NCBI GenBank assembly: GCA_903835655.1
Contig: CAILNT010000109.1
Coordinates: 1-48,403, forward strand
DNA length: 48,403 bases
Reading direction: 5' to 3'
Source: an uncultured Pseudomonadota bacterium
GTDB lineage: Bacteria; Pseudomonadota; Gammaproteobacteria; Burkholderiales; Thiobacillaceae
The position numbers were made by a program, and so were the translations under genes. Of the stretch, positions 1 through 8,976 are shown piece after piece; position 1 is the stretch's first letter; every line of letters begins with the position of its first letter. The notes under the pieces were generated by a model that was given only the letters and a program-made list of their open reading frames with translations, was not told the origin of the DNA and did not search any database.

Positions 1-540
1 CCCCCGGTCTTCCTTTGGAAGAGGGGGGAGCGATCTCTCCCTCTGGTACGCATCCTCGCCTGGCTGGCCGTCCCCCCGGCCTTCCTTTGGAGGAGGGGGG
101 AGCGACCTCTCCCTCTGGTGCGCATCCTCGCCTGGCTGGCCGTCCCCCCGGCCTTCCTTTGGAGGAGGGGGGAGCGACCTCTCCCTCTGGTACGCATCCT
201 CGCCTGGCTGGCCGTCCCCCCGGTCTTCCTTTGGAAGAAGGGGGAGCGATCTCTCCCTCTGGTACGCATCCTCGCCTGGCTGGCCGTCCCCCCGGTCTTC
301 CTTTGGAAGAGGGGGGAGCGATCTCTCCCTCTGGTACGCATCCTCGCCTGGCTGGCCGTCCCCCCGGCCTCCCTTTGGAAGAGGGGGGAGCGACCTCTCC
401 CTCTGGTGCGCATCCTCGCCTGGCTGGCCGCCCCCCCGGCCTTCCTTTGGAGGAGGTGGGGGCGACCTCCCCCTCTGGTACGCATCCTCGCCTGGCTGGC
501 CGTCCCCCCGGCCTCCCTTTGGAAGAGGGGGGAGCGACAT
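1..540. repeat. 72-bp tandem repeat array (about 7.5 copies), open to the left edge
   Basis: The motif cgcatcctcgcctggctggc recurs at 49, 121, 193, 265, 337, 409 and 481, exactly 72 bases apart. Copies differ by a few substitutions, mostly tct/cct, gaag/gagg and tac/tgc changes, and the last copy decays after about 540. Because 72 is divisible by three and the unit contains none of TAA, TAG, TGA or their complements, all six frames stay open through the array, so an open frame here is not evidence of coding. Frame 1 is open from base 1 to a stop at 559-561 and would read as a 24-residue repeat (core RILAWLAVPP). This could be the C-terminal tail of a protein beginning upstream, or a non-coding minisatellite between pump genes. 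Nothing else is seen before the gene at 574. Confidence 0.95.
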
Positions 541-573
541 CCCCTCACGCTTCACCCCTAACGCCTCCCGCTT

Positions 574-3500
574 ATGCTGCCTCGTTTCTTCATCGACCGT
601 CCGATCTTCGCCTGGGTCGTGGCGCTTTCCATCCTGCTGGCAGGCGTCCTGGTTTTCCCCAAACTGCCGGTGTCGCAATATCCGGAAGTCGCCCCGCCAG
701 CGCTCTCGGTCACCGCCGTCTACCCCGGTGCTTCCGCACAGGTGGTGGAAGATGCCGTCACCAGCCTGATCGAACAGGAGATGAACGGGATCGAGAACCT
801 GCTCTACATGGAGTCCAGTTCGGACGCCAGCGGTGTGCTCACTCTGACGCTGACCTTTGCCACCGGCACCAATCTGGATATCGCCTCGGTGGAGGCGCAG
901 AACCGCATCAAACGGGTGGAAGCGCGCCTGCCCGACGAGGTGCGGCGTCAGGGCATCACGGTAGCGAAGGCGAGGCGCAATTTCCTCATGTTCGTGACCG
1001 TATATTCGCCCGACCAGAGTCTGAACGCCATCGACCTGGGGAGCTTCACCGCGGCCAATGTGCTGGAGAACCTGCGCCGCGTGCCGGGTGTGGGCGAGGC
1101 CAACCTGTTCGGCACGGAATACGCCATGCGTTTGTGGCTCGATCCGCTCAAACTCGCAGGTTTCGGCATGACGCCGGGCGAAGCACTGAAGGCGGTGCAG
1201 GCGCAAAACGTGCAGTTGGCGACGGGCGAACTCGGACAATTGCCGGCCCTGCCCGGGCAGCAACTGGCCGCCACGGTGATCACCCAGGGGCGCTTGCAGA
1301 CGCCTGCCGAGTTCGGTGAAATTCTGCTGCGCACCGCTGGCAATGGGGCTGCCGTGCGCCTCAAGGATGTCGCCAGAATCGAGTTGGGTGCCCAGGATTA
1401 CAGCGTGGAGGCGCGGCTCAATGGCAAGCCCACGGCCGCCGTTGGCATCAAGCTGGCGCCGGGAGGCAATGCCCTGGAGACCGCCCGCGCGGTGCGCACG
1501 CGCATGGCGGAACTGGCGAAATTCTTCCCCAAGGGTGTGGCCTGGGACGTGCCCTATGACACTTCGCGCTTCGTCGAAATCTCCATCCGTGAGGTCGCGT
1601 ACACCCTGGCCGAGGCCTTTTTCCTGGTGTTTCTGGTGATGTGGCTGTTCCTGCAGAACTTGCGCGCGGCCCTCATTCCCACACTGGTGGTGCCGGTTTC
1701 CCTGGTCGGCACCCTGGTCGGCCTCTACCTGCTGGGCTATTCGATCAACGTGCTGTCCTTGTTCGCCATGGTGCTGGCGATCGGCATCGTCGTGGACGAT
1801 GCCATCGTCGTGGTGGAAAACGTCGAGCGGATCATGACCCACGAGGGCTTGCCCGCGCGCGAGGCCACGTCCAAGGCCATGGGCCAGATCTTCGGCGCCA
1901 TCGTCGGCATCACCGTGGTGCTCTCGGCGGTGTTCATTCCGATGGCCTTCTTCACCGGTTCGGTCGGTGCCATCTATCGGCAGTTCGCGGTGACCCTGGT
2001 GATGACCATGCTGTTCTCGGCCTTCCTGGCGATCAGCCTGACGCCTGCCCTGTGCGCAACCCTGTTCGCGGGCATGAACAAGGAAGAGATGGAGCATCAC
2101 AGCGGTTTCTTCGGTCTGTTCACGCGGTATTTCGACCGCACCACCCACGGCTACCTGGGCGGGGTCGCCGCCGCGGTGAAGCGGCCGCTGCGTATGGCGC
2201 TGCTGTTCACGGGCCTGGTCGGCCTCACCGCCTTCCTGCTGCTGCGCCTGCCCACCGGCTTTCTGCCCGACGAAGACCAGGGTTACCTGATTTCCATCGT
2301 GCAACTGCCGACCGGCGCCACCCAGGAGCGCACCGTGGCCGTGCTGGCACAACTGGAACAGCATTTCCTCAAGCAGCCGGAAGTGGCCAAGGTGGTCGGC
2401 GTGGCCGGCTTTTCCTTCTTCGGCAAGGGTCAGGACGCGGCCATCGCCTTCGTGCGTCTGAAAGACTGGGACCTGCGCACCACGCCCAACGACCATGCGC
2501 TCAAGGTGGCGCAGCGCGCCAACATGGCCTTGTTCGGCATCAAACAGGCGATGATCTTCGCCCTCAACCCACCGCCAATCCCGGAACTGGCGGCGGTGGG
2601 CGGTTTCGATTTCCGCTTGCAGGATCGCGCCGGCCTCGGCCGCGAGAAGCTGCTGGAGGCGCGTAATCTGGTGCTGGGCATGGCATCGAGCGACCCGCGC
2701 CTGGGCGGCGTGCGCCCGGAAGGCAAGGAGCCGGCGACGCAGCTGTTGCTCGATATCGACCGCCTGAAGGCCAGCAGCTTGGGCATCGACATGACCGAGC
2801 TGAACCAGACCCTGGGCGTGGCGCTGGGTTCGGCCTACGTCAACGACTTCATCCGCGAGGGCCGCGTGTTGCGCGTGGTGATGCAGCTCGATGCCCATGC
2901 GCGCTCCACCCCGGAAGGCCTCTTGAGCCTGCGCGTGCGCACCCAGGCGGGCGCCATGGTGCCCCTCTCGGAATTCGCCACGCCCCGCTGGGTGGTGGGT
3001 TCGCCCAAGCTGGACCGCTACAACGGCGTGCCGTCCATGAAGATCGCCGGTGGCCCGGCACCCGGTCGCAGCACCGGCGAGGCGATGCAGGCCATGCAGG
3101 AGATCGCCGCCAAACTGCCCACCGGCATCGGCTACGAGTGGTCCGGCACTTCCTTCGAGGAAAAGCTTTCGGGCGCGCAGGCACCGGTGCTGTTCGCGTT
3201 GTCGCTGATCGTCGTGTTCATGTGTCTGGCCGCCTTGTACGAGTCCTGGACCGTGCCGCTGGCGGTGCTGCTGGTCGTGCCGCTGGGCGTGTTCGGCGCG
3301 GTGCTGGCGGTGACCCTGCGGGATCTGCCCAACGACGTCTATTTCAAGGTCGGACTGATCGCCATCATCGGCCTGTCGGCCAAGAATGCCATACTGATCG
3401 TGGAATTCGCCAGGCAGATGGAGGCCCAGGGCAAGAGCACGCTCGATGCCGTCCTCCACGCCTGCCGCATGCGCTTTCGGCCCATCGTCATGACCTCCAT

Positions 3501-3714
3501 CGCCTTCATTTTCGGGGTGTTGCCGCTGGCCATCTCCTCGGGTGCCGGTGCGTCCAGCCGTCGCGCCATCGGCACCGGGGTCATGGGCGGCATGATCGCC
3601 GCCACCGTGCTTGCCGTGTTCATCGTGCCGCTGCTCTACCTCCTGGTGCGCCGCCTCTTTCCCGGGCCCATCCGCTACCATGGTGCGGCTTCGCATGGAG
3701 ACGACCATGAGTAA
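574..3714 (+). CDS. RND multidrug efflux pump, inner-membrane subunit (AcrB/MexB, HAE1 type)
   Basis: At 1046 aa this is full length for a hydrophobe/amphiphile-efflux-1 transporter. It begins MLPRFFIDRPIFAW, the family's cytoplasmic lead and first membrane helix, which fixes the start although no clear ribosome site precedes it. The proton-relay aspartate pair lies in VVDDAIVVVENV at about residues 408-409. Helices cluster near residues 10-30 and 340-560, and again at 870-1030, with two large periplasmic porter/docking loops between them, as in AcrB. It should trade protons for drugs or other amphiphiles, working as a trimer with a membrane-fusion protein and an outer-membrane channel. The channel gene overlaps its 3' end. 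The fusion-protein gene is not in the window and probably lies left of the repeat array. The substrate cannot be told from sequence. Confidence 0.95.
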   Translation: MLPRFFIDRPIFAWVVALSILLAGVLVFPKLPVSQYPEVAPPALSVTAVYPGASAQVVEDAVTSLIEQEMNGIENLLYMESSSDASGVLTLTLTFATGTNLDIASVEAQNRIKRVEARLPDEVRRQGITVAKARRNFLMFVTVYSPDQSLNAIDLGSFTAANVLENLRRVPGVGEANLFGTEYAMRLWLDPLKLAGFGMTPGEALKAVQAQNVQLATGELGQLPALPGQQLAATVITQGRLQTPAEFGEILLRTAGNGAAVRLKDVARIELGAQDYSVEARLNGKPTAAVGIKLAPGGNALETARAVRTRMAELAKFFPKGVAWDVPYDTSRFVEISIREVAYTLAEAFFLVFLVMWLFLQNLRAALIPTLVVPVSLVGTLVGLYLLGYSINVLSLFAMVLAIGIVVDDAIVVVENVERIMTHEGLPAREATSKAMGQIFGAIVGITVVLSAVFIPMAFFTGSVGAIYRQFAVTLVMTMLFSAFLAISLTPALCATLFAGMNKEEMEHHSGFFGLFTRYFDRTTHGYLGGVAAAVKRPLRMALLFTGLVGLTAFLLLRLPTGFLPDEDQGYLISIVQLPTGATQERTVAVLAQLEQHFLKQPEVAKVVGVAGFSFFGKGQDAAIAFVRLKDWDLRTTPNDHALKVAQRANMALFGIKQAMIFALNPPPIPELAAVGGFDFRLQDRAGLGREKLLEARNLVLGMASSDPRLGGVRPEGKEPATQLLLDIDRLKASSLGIDMTELNQTLGVALGSAYVNDFIREGRVLRVVMQLDAHARSTPEGLLSLRVRTQAGAMVPLSEFATPRWVVGSPKLDRYNGVPSMKIAGGPAPGRSTGEAMQAMQEIAAKLPTGIGYEWSGTSFEEKLSGAQAPVLFALSLIVVFMCLAALYESWTVPLAVLLVVPLGVFGAVLAVTLRDLPNDVYFKVGLIAIIGLSAKNAILIVEFARQMEAQGKSTLDAVLHACRMRFRPIVMTSIAFIFGVLPLAISSGAGASSRRAIGTGVMGGMIAATVLAVFIVPLLYLLVRRLFPGPIRYHGAASHGDDHE

Positions 3715-5137
3715 ATTTCTGATCGCCCTCCTGGGACTGGTTGTTTCCGGTTGCATCTCCCTGCCCGTTCTGCGCCACGCCCAACCCGATCTTCCCTCCT
3801 CCTGGCCGGCGGCGACGGCTCCCGGCGAGCGCGTGCCAGGTCTGGTCCGCTGGTGGACGCTCTATGACGACCCCAACCTGGTCAAACTGGTCGACGAAGC
3901 CCTGGTGCACAACGGCGATCTCCTGGCGGCGGCCGCGCGTATCGAGGAGGCGAGGGCGGCCTTGAACCAGAGCGACGCCGACCTTCAACCTTACGCCCAA
4001 ATCGGCGCCAATACCGGGCGCAGCCGCATCACCGGCGTGGGCAGCCCAGCCATGCCGACGGGCAACGACTTCAAGCTCAACGCGCAGGCCAGTTACGAGC
4101 TCGACCTCTGGGGCCGCTACCGCCAGGCCAGCGCCGCCGCCCGCGCCGACCTGCTGGCCAGCGAATACGCTCGCGAGGTAGTGCGAACCAGCCTGGCCGG
4201 CACGGTAGCACTGGGCTATTTCCAGATCGCGGCCCTCGACGCCAGCTTGCAACTGACCCAGGAAACCTTGGCGAACCGGAAAGTGGCGGTCGAGCTGTAC
4301 CGGGCGCGGTTCAACGCCGGGCTCGACTCGGAATTGCCGTGGCGTCAGGCCGAGGCCGAGTTGGCTGCGGTGGAATCGACTCAGGCCGACCTCGAACGCC
4401 AGGTGCGCCAGCAGGAAAACGCACTGGCGCTGCTACTCGGGCGCGCTCCGCGTGCAGGGATGCAAGACCGACTGGCGCATGGCAAGGGGCTCGATGTCCT
4501 GACCTTGCCGCCTGCCATACCCGACGGCCTGCCCGCCGAGATGCTCACTCGCCGCCCTGATATCCGCCAAGCCGGGCAGCGCCTGGCCGGTGCCGAGGCG
4601 CGGGTAATGGAGACCCGCGCGGCGATTTATCCGACACTGTCGCTTACCGCCAACCTGGGCTCGGAAAGTCGGGCACTGGCCAACCTGTTCAGCGGCCCCG
4701 CCGCCATCTGGGGACTCGGGACCAGCCTGGTGCAGACCGTCTATAACGCCGGCCGCACCGAGGCGGCCTTGAAGGGCGACGCCACGCGCCAGGAACAGGC
4801 CTTGCTGGCCTACGAGCAAACGCTGCGCATCGCCTTCAAGGAGGTGCTCGACGCCCTGGTCGCCGTGCGCCAGACGCGCGTGGCCGAGGCCGCGGAAGTT
4901 CGCCGTGCCGAGGCGCTGACGCGCGCAGTGGAGTTGGCCGACCTGCGCTACCGTAGTGGCGTGTCCAATTACCTGGAAGTCCTCGATGCCCAGCGCATGC
5001 TCTATCAATCCGAGCAGAATCGCATCGAGGATAGGCGTGCGCGACTGGCCGCGGCGGCAACTCTGTTCAAGGCGTTGGGAGGAGGCTGGCTTCCCCAGCC
5101 TGAAACTTCGCCGCCAGGTGGGCATGGGTCAACGTGA
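3707..5137 (+). CDS. Outer-membrane efflux channel lipoprotein (NodT/OprM family)
   Basis: The chosen start at 3707 overlaps the pump stop by 8 bases (ATGAGTAA) and has GGAG at 3697-3700. An in-frame ATG at 3695 and the longer open frame are less likely. The 476-aa product starts with a lipoprotein signal, MSKFLIALLGLVVSGC, whose lipobox cysteine is residue 16. The mature part has two repeats of the TolC-like outer-membrane efflux domain, with the characteristic YELDLWGRYR early in the first, and LTRRPDIRQA and LVQTVYNAGR in the second. It should form the trimeric outer-membrane exit duct for the RND pump encoded immediately upstream, and the overlap implies translational coupling. Its 3' end overlaps a convergent gene by 71 bases. 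Confidence 0.93.
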   Translation: MSKFLIALLGLVVSGCISLPVLRHAQPDLPSSWPAATAPGERVPGLVRWWTLYDDPNLVKLVDEALVHNGDLLAAAARIEEARAALNQSDADLQPYAQIGANTGRSRITGVGSPAMPTGNDFKLNAQASYELDLWGRYRQASAAARADLLASEYAREVVRTSLAGTVALGYFQIAALDASLQLTQETLANRKVAVELYRARFNAGLDSELPWRQAEAELAAVESTQADLERQVRQQENALALLLGRAPRAGMQDRLAHGKGLDVLTLPPAIPDGLPAEMLTRRPDIRQAGQRLAGAEARVMETRAAIYPTLSLTANLGSESRALANLFSGPAAIWGLGTSLVQTVYNAGRTEAALKGDATRQEQALLAYEQTLRIAFKEVLDALVAVRQTRVAEAAEVRRAEALTRAVELADLRYRSGVSNYLEVLDAQRMLYQSEQNRIEDRRARLAAAATLFKALGGGWLPQPETSPPGGHGST

Positions 5138-5765
5138 CGGCGTCGAGGCCCTGTTCATCGGCGAACAAATACATGCCCCCCATCGGGCTGATCCAGGTCA
5201 GGAAGCGTAGGCGTTTTGCGTCACCGCCGCCGAACGCCACTCGGTCGCCCAGTTTCAGCTTGGGCAGCGGGACGTGCGTCGCGGTGGTGGGCAGGTCGGG
5301 CGCGTTCAGGTTGCGCAGGTCGGACTCGGGAGAGGACTCATTCTCGCCGGGCATCGCACCCGCCACGTTCGCTCCGGTTTGTAAGCCTTCGCGCGCGACG
5401 GCCGCGTGCAGCATGGCCATGCGTTCGAACAGGGCATCGCGCCCGCTCAACGGCATCCCCAGCGCGTTGCAGCCGGCATGCAGGCGGGACAGCAAGGTGG
5501 GCAGCATGCGCAGGAGCGCGCTGCTTTCCTCCAGTCCCCGCTTCGGCGCCAGGCTCCAGAGCAGGGCATGGGCCGTCTCCCAACCGGCCTTCCAGTCGCT
5601 GTTCTGATTACCGTGGGCCAGGTAGATGCCGGTGAGCAGTCGAACCCAGTCGCGCATCAGGAACAAATGAACCTCTTCCGGGGCGCCGCTCCTGGTGAGT
5701 TGGAGCGCCATTTCCTCTTGCACCTTGGCGAGCACCGCACTTTTCTTTTGGGGTTTGTGGGCCAT
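5067..5765 (-). CDS. Short DUF1631-family protein
   Basis: The 232-aa product resembles the C-terminal part of DUF1631 proteins: the segment DWVRLLTGIYLAHG, then LLWSLAPKR, LLRMLPTLLSRL and a closing WISPMGGMYLFADEQG that looks like a small beta-barrel domain. DUF1631 proteins are usually several hundred residues longer, so this is either a short family member or a remnant. No frame continues it upstream, where cheZ sits 20 bases away, so it is probably a genuine short gene. The molecular function is unknown. It is the last gene of the comEC-cheZ-DUF1631 minus-strand group and runs 71 bases into the end of the efflux-channel gene. Confidence 0.75.
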   Translation of the reverse strand: MAHKPQKKSAVLAKVQEEMALQLTRSGAPEEVHLFLMRDWVRLLTGIYLAHGNQNSDWKAGWETAHALLWSLAPKRGLEESSALLRMLPTLLSRLHAGCNALGMPLSGRDALFERMAMLHAAVAREGLQTGANVAGAMPGENESSPESDLRNLNAPDLPTTATHVPLPKLKLGDRVAFGGGDAKRLRFLTWISPMGGMYLFADEQGLDAVTLTHAHLAAKFQAGEASLLPTP

Positions 5766-5785
5766 GACGGGCGCGATTCGTCGCT

Positions 5786-6295
5786 TCAGCCGAAGAGATC
5801 GTCGATCTCGTCCTGGGACACCGCCGCGGCGGGCGTTACCGCCGGCCCGGCGAGCTGGGTCACCTCATCCTCGACCAACAGATGCACCAGGCTATCTTCC
5901 AGTTTCTGCACCAGCACCATGAGTTTATTGATGACCTGCCCGACCAGATCCTGAAAAGCCTGGGCCTCGATGATGGCGTTTGCGTCGCCGCTGCTCAGCT
6001 CGTGATCCGCCTGCAATTCGAGCAGAAACGCGCGCACCTGCGGCGAGCGGGTTTTGCCCACCAGGGCCGCCGCGCGCGCTTTCTGGCGGCGCTGACGGTC
6101 GGCGATCGCTTCCACCGCGTTCAGGGTCTGGCCGGCTGCCTGTTCGGTGAGCGCCGAAATGTAGCGCAGGCGGTCGCGCGCATTGCTCACCACATTGGTC
6201 TGGGGCAAGCCCTGGTCGCCGATGTCGTGGAGCGTGGAACGCAGTTCTGCCACCATGCCGAGAAGATCATGGCGTAGCACTTCTAGGGGGTTCAT
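5786..6295 (-). CDS. cheZ: CheZ-like CheY-P phosphatase
   Basis: The 169-aa product has the CheZ helical core, with the catalytic-site signature AQAFQDLVGQVINKL (residues about 111-125) containing the Gln that inserts into the CheY active site. It ends in SQDEIDDLFG, the short amphipathic CheY-binding tail after a flexible Ala/Pro linker. CheZ would remove phosphate from CheY-P and reset flagellar signalling. A strong AGGAGG lies just upstream of the ATG. The start overlaps the end of comEC by 29 bases. It is somewhat shorter than enterobacterial CheZ (about 214 aa). No other flagellar or core chemotaxis gene is adjacent. Confidence 0.85.
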   Translation of the reverse strand: MNPLEVLRHDLLGMVAELRSTLHDIGDQGLPQTNVVSNARDRLRYISALTEQAAGQTLNAVEAIADRQRRQKARAAALVGKTRSPQVRAFLLELQADHELSSGDANAIIEAQAFQDLVGQVINKLMVLVQKLEDSLVHLLVEDEVTQLAGPAVTPAAAVSQDEIDDLFG

Positions 6296-8702
6296 CCTTG
6301 ATTCCTCCTGGGATGGATGGGTTATCGGCAGGCGCGGCGAATACTTGCGCCCGCTCGGGCGATACGCGCCAATAGCGTGGTTCCGCTTCCCGTGCGCGCT
6401 CCACTCCCGCGACGCCTCCGTGCCCGAGTCGCAGGGTCAATGCGCCATCGTGATCCGTGCGCCATACCGGCACCGCCAGCGCCCGGTAGCGTACCAGTGT
6501 TTGCGCATGCGGGTGGCCATAGCGGTTGCGGTAGCCCACGGGAATGACGATGTGGCGCGCGTGCACGGCGGCGAGGAAGGCCGGCGAGGACGAGCCTGAA
6601 CTGCCGTGATGCGGGACGACCAGAACATCGGCGGCCAGAGGCTGCCGGCGCTCCAGTAGATTCATCTCCGAGAGCCGGGCGATGTCTCCCGTGAGGAGGG
6701 CGCTGGCCCCCGCCGCATCGACCCGCAGCACGCAACTGCGTTCGTTGTCGGAATAGTCCGGATTTGCATATTGATGCAGCGGCGGATGCAGGATGGCAAA
6801 GCGCACGCCATCCCATGCCCAGGCTTGTCCCGCCTGGCAGGGTAGGGCGTCGGGCCGCATCGCGAGCACGGCCGCGCCGTTCGTGCCCAGGCTTGCGCGC
6901 GGCACTCCGGCCTGCGAGGTCAGCAGCCAGTCCGGAGGGTGGCTGGCGAGCAGGGAGAGCGCGCCGCCGCTGTGATCGATGTCGTCGTGGCTGATGACGA
7001 TGCCGTCGAGATGGTGGATGCCGAGGTGCCAGAGATAGGGGGCGACGATGCGACTGCCGCTGTCTCCGCCCGAGAAGAATCGAGGCCCGGTGTCGAACAA
7101 CAGGCTGTGTCCCGTCGTGCGCAGCACCAGGGCCTCGCCCTGGCCGACATCGAGCGCGGTCAGCCAGGCTTCACCGGGCACGGGTGCGGGCAGTTGCGGG
7201 AAGAACAGCGGCAGGAACAGTACGCCCCCCAGCCAGCGCGCCGGCACGCCGCGCGGCAGCAGCAGCGCGGCCGCTCCCAGGAGAGCCAGGAGCAGGGCCG
7301 GCAGCGCCGGGGTGGCGGCATGGAACACGGGCTGCGGCAGCCTGGCCAGCCATTCCAGCGCGAACATGACCACGGCGATGACCGCATGCGCCAGCAGAGC
7401 CAGCGCATCCCACGGAACCGCGGCCGCCAACAAGCAGGCCGGCACGGCGATCAGGCTGATCAGGGGGACGGCCAGGGCATTGGCCAGGGGCGAGACCAGC
7501 GAGACCTCGTGGAACAGGACGAGCAGCAGCGGCGTGAGTGCCAGGGTCACCGTCCATTGTGTCGTCAACCATCCTCGCCAGGCGGATTGAGGGCGCAGGC
7601 GGCCGCTGCCGGACCACAAGAGTGCGGCCACCGCGGCGAAGGACAGCCAGAAGCCGGGTGCGAACGCGGCCCAGGGGTCGAGCAGCACGACCGCCAGGAG
7701 GGCCCCCGCCAGCAGGCGCGAGGCGCTGGCGTTGCGGTCCAGCAGGGCAAGCAGCGCGGTCCCCGCCAGCATGGCGAGCGTGCGCTGCGCCGGGATGCCG
7801 AAGCCGGCCAGAGCGGTATAGGCGGCGGCCGCGGCGAAGCCCAGCAACGCCGCGGCCTTGCGCGCGGGCAGACGCAAGGCCAGGCCGGGGATACGCCGCC
7901 AGAAGGCCTGTGTCAGGAAGTAGACCAGGGCAGAGAACAAGGTGATGTGCAGCCCGGAGATGCTCATCAAATGCGTGACACCGGTCTGTCGGAACAGGGT
8001 CCATTGGGTCGAAGGAATGGCGTCCTGATCGCCCACTGCCAGTGCGCGCACCACGCCGGCGTAGGGGCGCGTACCCAGACTGTCGCGCAGATGGCTGCGC
8101 GTGGCTTCCCGTGTACGGTCCAGGCGTGCGCGCCAGGCGCCAGAGCAGTCTGCATCGGCCAGGGGCTGGCCGACCAGGTTACCCGTGGCGCGGATGTCGC
8201 GCTCCAGCAGCCAGGCTTCGTAGTCGAAACCGCCGGGATTGACGTTGCCATGAGGCCGGTAGAGGCGCGTTAGTACCTTCAGACAGTCGCCGCCGCGGAT
8301 CACCGGGGCCGCATCACCCGCCCGGCCATGCCAACCCAGTTGAACCAGCCCTGGAATCGAGGCGCCTGGCGTGCGTATCGTCTCCACCGCGAACACGAAG
8401 CGCACCCCATCGGTAGTCGCCTCCGGAAGATCGAGCACCCGGCCGACCAGCTGGACAGCCCGCCCCTCCCAGGCCGGCGGCAATGTTTCGGCCAGGCGCA
8501 ACTCGGCGCGAAGGCCAGCGTAGAGGAAACCGGTTGCGAATGCGGCTAGCGCCAGCAGGCCCGTGCGTGCTCGCGGCGGCGACAGGAACACCAACAGGGA
8601 GGCCAGCGGCAGGCCCCACGCCCAATGCGTCGGTGGCAGGACGGGCCGGGTCTGGAGGAGGGCGGCGCCAAGGCTGAAGGCGAGTATGGCCAGGCGGATC
8701 AC
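6267..8702 (-). CDS. comEC: DNA internalization / competence protein ComEC (Rec2)
   Basis: I place the start at the GTG at 8702, giving 811 aa. The open frame continues to 9080, but that extension crosses a REP-like palindrome and is not membrane-like. From VIRLAILAFSLGAALL the product has an N-terminal DUF4131 region with membrane helices, a central polytopic Competence domain containing LMSISGLHITLFSALVY, and a C-terminal metallo-beta-lactamase-like domain. That last domain carries DVGQGEALVL and the metal-binding SHDDIDHSGG. ComEC forms the inner-membrane channel that imports single-stranded DNA during transformation. It is divergent from orn and appears to lead a group with cheZ and a DUF1631 gene. 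No comEA or type IV pilus genes are in view. Confidence 0.93.
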   Translation of the reverse strand: MIRLAILAFSLGAALLQTRPVLPPTHWAWGLPLASLLVFLSPPRARTGLLALAAFATGFLYAGLRAELRLAETLPPAWEGRAVQLVGRVLDLPEATTDGVRFVFAVETIRTPGASIPGLVQLGWHGRAGDAAPVIRGGDCLKVLTRLYRPHGNVNPGGFDYEAWLLERDIRATGNLVGQPLADADCSGAWRARLDRTREATRSHLRDSLGTRPYAGVVRALAVGDQDAIPSTQWTLFRQTGVTHLMSISGLHITLFSALVYFLTQAFWRRIPGLALRLPARKAAALLGFAAAAAYTALAGFGIPAQRTLAMLAGTALLALLDRNASASRLLAGALLAVVLLDPWAAFAPGFWLSFAAVAALLWSGSGRLRPQSAWRGWLTTQWTVTLALTPLLLVLFHEVSLVSPLANALAVPLISLIAVPACLLAAAVPWDALALLAHAVIAVVMFALEWLARLPQPVFHAATPALPALLLALLGAAALLLPRGVPARWLGGVLFLPLFFPQLPAPVPGEAWLTALDVGQGEALVLRTTGHSLLFDTGPRFFSGGDSGSRIVAPYLWHLGIHHLDGIVISHDDIDHSGGALSLLASHPPDWLLTSQAGVPRASLGTNGAAVLAMRPDALPCQAGQAWAWDGVRFAILHPPLHQYANPDYSDNERSCVLRVDAAGASALLTGDIARLSEMNLLERRQPLAADVLVVPHHGSSGSSSPAFLAAVHARHIVIPVGYRNRYGHPHAQTLVRYRALAVPVWRTDHDGALTLRLGHGGVAGVERAREAEPRYWRVSPERAQVFAAPADNPSIPGGIKDEPPRSATP

Positions 8703-8766
8703 GAGAGAGTCATCTGAGTATATTAATGTGCATAGAATACCCGTTGTCCATGGAGCTCCGTGGTCA

Positions 8767-8803
8767 TTCGCCGGCAAGCCGGCTCCCACAGGGCCCCTGT
8801 CGC
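8767..8803. repeat. REP-like palindromic element between comEC and orn
   Basis: Bases 8770-8783 form an inverted repeat, gccggc-aa-gccggc, inside ttcgccggcaagccggctcc. This closely resembles the Pseudomonas-type REP consensus (a GCGGGCAAGCCCGC-like core followed by CTCC[C/T]ACAGG). It is followed directly by a second palindrome, acagggcccctgt (8788-8800). It occupies the divergent intergenic space of 274 bases. The resemblance is from memory of REP consensus sequences, not from a search. Confidence 0.65.
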
Positions 8804-8976
8804 GGCCTGGAAGGGCTCGAGTCCCTCCGGTCACACCTGCACGTGGTTTGTCGGGCTTTGTCCGGCGCCGCTTGATCTGTGTAACCACATGATTTAATAA
8901 GTAAAACATATGTATTCTGCGCGCTTGTGGCACAATGTCGGCCCCTTCCTTCGTGGCGGCATAAGGAGTACTCGAC

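Noticed and set aside
1-540. CRISPR array
   Set aside because: Units are contiguous with no unique spacers, 72 bases long, with no cas genes or leader.
15-1319. A 434-residue plus-strand open frame across the repeat array and the start of the pump gene
   Set aside because: It exists because the repeat has no stops and the GC-rich pump gene leaves an open second frame. The pump protein is clearly encoded in another frame.
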